NCBI GenBank assembly: GCA_027081565.1 | Contig: JALWKG010000049.1 | Coordinates: 1-7,375, forward strand | Origin: Helicobacteraceae bacterium | GTDB taxonomy: Bacteria; Campylobacterota; Campylobacteria; Campylobacterales; Sulfurimonadaceae | DNA length: 7,375 nucleotides | Reading direction: 5' to 3' | In this document: positions 5,191 through 7,375 of the stretch, in pieces | Numbering within the stretch: the first letter of the stretch is position 1 | Layout: each line of letters begins with the position of its first letter | Notes under the pieces: generated by a model | Seen by the model: the letters and a program-made list of their open reading frames with translations, nothing else | Told to the model about the DNA's origin: nothing | Databases searched by the model: none | Made by a program: the position numbers and the translations under genes

Positions 5191-6401
5191 TGGTCATAGT
5201 ACAGAAGTTTGGAGGTACCAGTGTTGGCGACCTGGACCGTATTCAAAACGTAGCAAATCGTGTCTCTCAGACAGTAAAAGCTGGCAACAAGGTGATCGTT
5301 GTAGTCTCTGCTATGAGTGGGGAGACTAACAAGTTAGTAGGGTACACAGAACACTTTGGTGATAATCCTGAACGTGCAGAAGTAGACATGGTCTTAAGTT
5401 CTGGTGAACGTGTCACAGCAGCACTGCTTGCTATTGCACTGAACCAGATGGGACATAAAGCAAGCTCAATGACGGGCCGTCGTGCAGGGATCATTACTGA
5501 TGATGCACATACCAAAGCACGTATAGAGCGTATAGAGACAGAAGCTATGCAGGCAGCTCTGGATGAAGGCAAGATCTTGGTCATCGCCGGTTTTCAAGGG
5601 GTAAATGAAGCGGGTCTGGTGACAACACTGGGTCGTGGAGGGTCTGATCTTTCTGCTGTTGCCGTTGCAGGTGCTGTAAAAGCAGACCTCTGTGAGATCT
5701 ATACTGATGTTGATGGTATTTACACTACCGATCCGCGTATAGAACCAACCGCTAAAAAACTGGACAAGATCTCTTATGATGAGATGTTGGAGTTGGCATC
5801 TTTAGGTGCTAAGGTCCTTCAAAACCGTTCTGTAGAACTGGCTAAAAAACTCAATGTTAGTCTGGTGACACGCTCAAGCTTCTCTGATGCAGAGGGCACA
5901 TTAATCACAAAGGAAGAAAATATCATGGAAAAACCACTAGTAAGCGGTATCGCACTCGACCGTAACCAAGCCCGTATCGCTCTTGAAGGTGTTGTTAACC
6001 GCCCGGGAATTGCCTCTGATATTTTTGGTGCCTTAGCGACTAGCAATGTCAATGTTGACATGATCATCCAGACCTCTGGACATGACGGCTCAACCAACAT
6101 GGACTTTACTGTGCCTCAAAATGAGTTGAATGATGCCAAAGCGGTAGTAGAGTCTTTTTGTCAGAAAAATGAGATCAAAGATGCCTCTTATAACGAAAGC
6201 ATCTGTAAGGTCTCTATTGTTGGTGTGGGGATGAAGTCACACACGGGTGTCGCAGCGAAAGCCTTCTCTACTATGGCTACTGAGAACATCAACATTCAGA
6301 TGATCTCTACTTCTGAGATCAAGGTCTCTATGGTCATTGATGAAAAGTATGCAGAACTTGCCGTTCGCTCACTTCATAACGCATACGAGTTAGACAAGTA
6401 A
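5190..6401 (+). CDS. lysC: Aspartate kinase (aspartokinase)
   Basis: A 403-residue monofunctional aspartokinase catalysing ATP-dependent phosphorylation of L-aspartate, the first step to lysine, diaminopimelate, threonine and methionine. The kinase domain (1 to about 240) has KFGGTSV (6-12), VVSAMSGETNKL (38-49), GERV (72-75), GRGGSDLSAVA (148-158), YTDVDGIYTTDPR (171-183) and GAKVLQNRSVELA (206-218). Two ACT domains follow (about 262-322 and 340-400) with NRPGIASDIF and GVGMKSHTGVAAKAF, the expected allosteric sites for end-product inhibition. Length and architecture match the alpha subunit of LysC enzymes such as Bacillus aspartokinase II. AAGGA (5177-5181) lies 8 nt before the ATG, and the start overlaps the rppH stop. 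A second strong ribosome-binding site occurs inside the gene before Met246 (5925). There is no fusion to homoserine dehydrogenase. Confidence 0.97.
   Translation: MVIVQKFGGTSVGDLDRIQNVANRVSQTVKAGNKVIVVVSAMSGETNKLVGYTEHFGDNPERAEVDMVLSSGERVTAALLAIALNQMGHKASSMTGRRAGIITDDAHTKARIERIETEAMQAALDEGKILVIAGFQGVNEAGLVTTLGRGGSDLSAVAVAGAVKADLCEIYTDVDGIYTTDPRIEPTAKKLDKISYDEMLELASLGAKVLQNRSVELAKKLNVSLVTRSSFSDAEGTLITKEENIMEKPLVSGIALDRNQARIALEGVVNRPGIASDIFGALATSNVNVDMIIQTSGHDGSTNMDFTVPQNELNDAKAVVESFCQKNEIKDASYNESICKVSIVGVGMKSHTGVAAKAFSTMATENINIQMISTSEIKVSMVIDEKYAELAVRSLHNAYELDK
5909..5927 (+). promoter_or_regulatory. Candidate internal ribosome-binding site and in-frame start (ACT-only aspartokinase beta subunit)
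   Basis: AAAGGAAG at 5909-5916 precedes an in-frame ATG at 5925 (lysC codon 246), with 10 nt between AAGGA and the ATG. The gene's own start has AAGGA at 8 nt. Translation from 5925 to 6401 would give a 158-residue protein holding both ACT domains and no kinase domain. This corresponds to the beta subunit known from in-frame internal starts in Bacillus and Corynebacterium lysC. The site falls exactly in the linker between the domains. Expression is inferred; the purine run could also just reflect Lys-Glu-Glu-Asn codons. Confidence 0.45.
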
Positions 6402-6408
6402 ACATCGC

Positions 6409-6954
6409 GTGCAGGCTTTCATAAAATGGACTCTTGACAACATACGTGATGAAGGGGCCATGCTCTCATGGTTAGAGGAGTCTCGTTTTGAGTGGACAGC
6501 TACTATAGCACAGGCACTCAAACAGATCATTGCGGGTAAAAGCATTGTTATTGTGACGGACAGTGATCGTCAGTGGTTTGGCCACTATATCATCAACACA
6601 CTCAACAAGGCTACGACAGACCGCCCCATGATCTCTGCTACACGCATAGAGAGCCTCTACCCCAACTATGCCATGATCTCTTCAGAAAACCTTGACATGT
6701 TGGAAGATATGTTAAGTCTCTCATATAAAGATGATTACTTTTTTTGGTATATCGGTCGGGGTAATGACAAGGCCTCAGACCTTCCCAAGAGTCAAGACAG
6801 AAGTTTCTTGTGGCTTATGGATGAAGAGTACCAAAATGCCTATACTATGCGTTCATACGACCCTCTGGTTGACATTAAGATGCTACAGCTATACCGTCAG
6901 TTTGACAAGTCGCTCAATGCGGTACTTTTTGGAGAGGTCAATGTCGACGAATAA
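6409..6954 (+). CDS. hobA: HobA, DnaA-binding chromosomal replication initiation factor
   Basis: A 181-residue protein matching HobA, described in Helicobacter pylori (about 180 residues) as a tetrameric, SIS-like protein. It binds the N-terminal domain of DnaA and promotes its assembly at oriC, a counterpart of DiaA in Escherichia coli. Family-like features are GKSIVIVTDSDRQWFGHYIINTLN (43-66), RP (72-73), LYPNYA (83-88), the FFWYIGRG stretch (about 110-117), SFLWLMDEEY (131-140) and a final DIKMLQLYRQFDKSLNAVLFGEV. The start is GTG at 6409, 7 bp after the lysC stop. It is the only start codon between the upstream in-frame stop (6391-6393) and the conserved region, and no strong Shine-Dalgarno precedes it, so coupling to lysC translation is likely. 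The 3' end overlaps holB by 14 bp. Restriction to Campylobacterota supports the taxonomic placement. Confidence 0.9.
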   Translation: MQAFIKWTLDNIRDEGAMLSWLEESRFEWTATIAQALKQIIAGKSIVIVTDSDRQWFGHYIINTLNKATTDRPMISATRIESLYPNYAMISSENLDMLEDMLSLSYKDDYFFWYIGRGNDKASDLPKSQDRSFLWLMDEEYQNAYTMRSYDPLVDIKMLQLYRQFDKSLNAVLFGEVNVDE

Positions 6955-7375
6955 TCGTCTGGGCAGCCACATTATCATCTGTGATAATGTAGAAGAGCGT
7001 TGTACACAGCTTCAACAAGAGCTTAAAGGGCACCGTGTCGTCTCCTTCGTTCGAGAAGATTTCAAAGTAGAAGATGCAAAGAGTGTTATGGCCGAGGCTT
7101 ACATCGCCGAAGAGCATATCAAGTACCTGGTACTTGCGGCCAAGACCTTTAATGAGATCTCCCAAAATGCTATGTTAAAACTCCTGGAAGAGCCACCTCG
7201 CAACATCGAACTTATTATTATCACTGAGAGCAAGTCGACACTCCTGCCTACCGTGCGCTCAAGATTGAACACAGTGCAAGAAAAAAGTGTTATGGTACCT
7301 AAGGCCTTGGACATCGATCTGAGCCATTTAAACCTCTCTACACTTTTTGAATTTGTAAAAGCACATGAGCGTCTT
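6941..7375 (+). CDS. holB: DNA polymerase III subunit delta prime (HolB), 5' part
   Basis: The frame is open from ATG 6941 to the window edge (145 codons, 3' end missing). The diagnostic block is QNAMLKLLEEPPRNIELIIITESKSTLLPTVRSRL (about 75-109), equivalent to NALLKTLEEPP...LLPTvRSRC of delta prime and the related DnaX. The SRC motif appears as SRL, keeping the Arg that acts as arginine finger in the clamp loader. The region before it is very short: SHIIICDNVEERCTQL (9-24) stands where a P-loop segment would be, with no GxxGxGK motif. The zinc-binding cysteine module is also absent. Delta prime does not need ATP binding, and short forms are, as I recall, normal in Helicobacter. GGAG (6931-6934) sits 6 nt before the ATG inside hobA, so hobA and holB are probably translationally coupled. 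Function: structural subunit of the sliding-clamp loader. Confidence 0.9.
   Translation, partial: MSTNNRLGSHIIICDNVEERCTQLQQELKGHRVVSFVREDFKVEDAKSVMAEAYIAEEHIKYLVLAAKTFNEISQNAMLKLLEEPPRNIELIIITESKSTLLPTVRSRLNTVQEKSVMVPKALDIDLSHLNLSTLFEFVKAHERL

Noticed and set aside
5267..5584. 105-codon reverse-strand frame inside lysC
   Set aside because: It is antisense to the conserved kinase domain and has a low-complexity Ser/Ala/Ile composition typical of shadow frames.
6938..7314. Two reverse-strand open frames across holB
   Set aside because: The forward frame carries the unmistakable LLEEPP and RSRL blocks, so the reverse frames are shadows.

Overview
The window looks like chromosomal DNA from a member of the Campylobacterota (Epsilonproteobacteria). 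The strongest marker is hobA, a DnaA-binding initiation factor known only from this phylum. It sits between lysC and a short holB. The order queA-tatC-tatB-hemW / rppH-lysC-hobA-holB matches, as I recall it, a block in Campylobacter jejuni. Base composition (low to mid 40s % G+C by eye) would suit free-living sulfur or hydrogen oxidisers such as Sulfurovum, Sulfuricurvum or some Sulfurimonas better than AT-rich Campylobacter, but genus cannot be fixed from this sequence. Promoters also fit the phylum: good -10 boxes preceded by T runs, with no clear -35.

Layout. Bases 1-1153 (+) hold the end of a divergent polysaccharide deacetylase gene that overlaps dprA (DNA uptake/transformation) by ATGA. 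dprA then meets queA tail to tail with a 4-bp overlap, leaving no room for an intergenic terminator. Bases 1150-4603 (-) carry, in transcription order, hemW (heme chaperone-like radical SAM protein), tatB and tatC (Tat export) and queA (queuosine synthesis). tatB/tatC overlap by 1 bp and tatC/queA by about 29 bp. tatB has its own candidate promoter in an 88-bp gap after hemW. Bases 4604-4719 are a divergent promoter region. Bases 4720-7375 (+) hold rppH (Nudix RNA pyrophosphohydrolase), lysC (aspartokinase), hobA and the start of holB (clamp-loader delta prime), all overlapping or within 7 bp, so almost surely one operon. holB runs off the window.

Function. The right-hand operon mixes mRNA 5'-end processing, amino-acid synthesis and chromosome replication (DnaA regulation plus clamp loader). 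The left-hand reverse-strand group combines protein export, heme handling and tRNA modification. All genes look intact apart from the two cut by the window ends. I saw no mobile elements, tRNA or rRNA genes, CRISPR arrays or phase-variable homopolymer tracts.

This is mainly conserved housekeeping DNA, and I do not see a new multi-gene system. The points most worth a second look are a strong internal ribosome-binding site in lysC that could yield a separate ACT-domain beta subunit, a probable leaderless start for hemW, an acidic TatC tail running into queA, and a delta-prime protein with a much reduced N-terminus.
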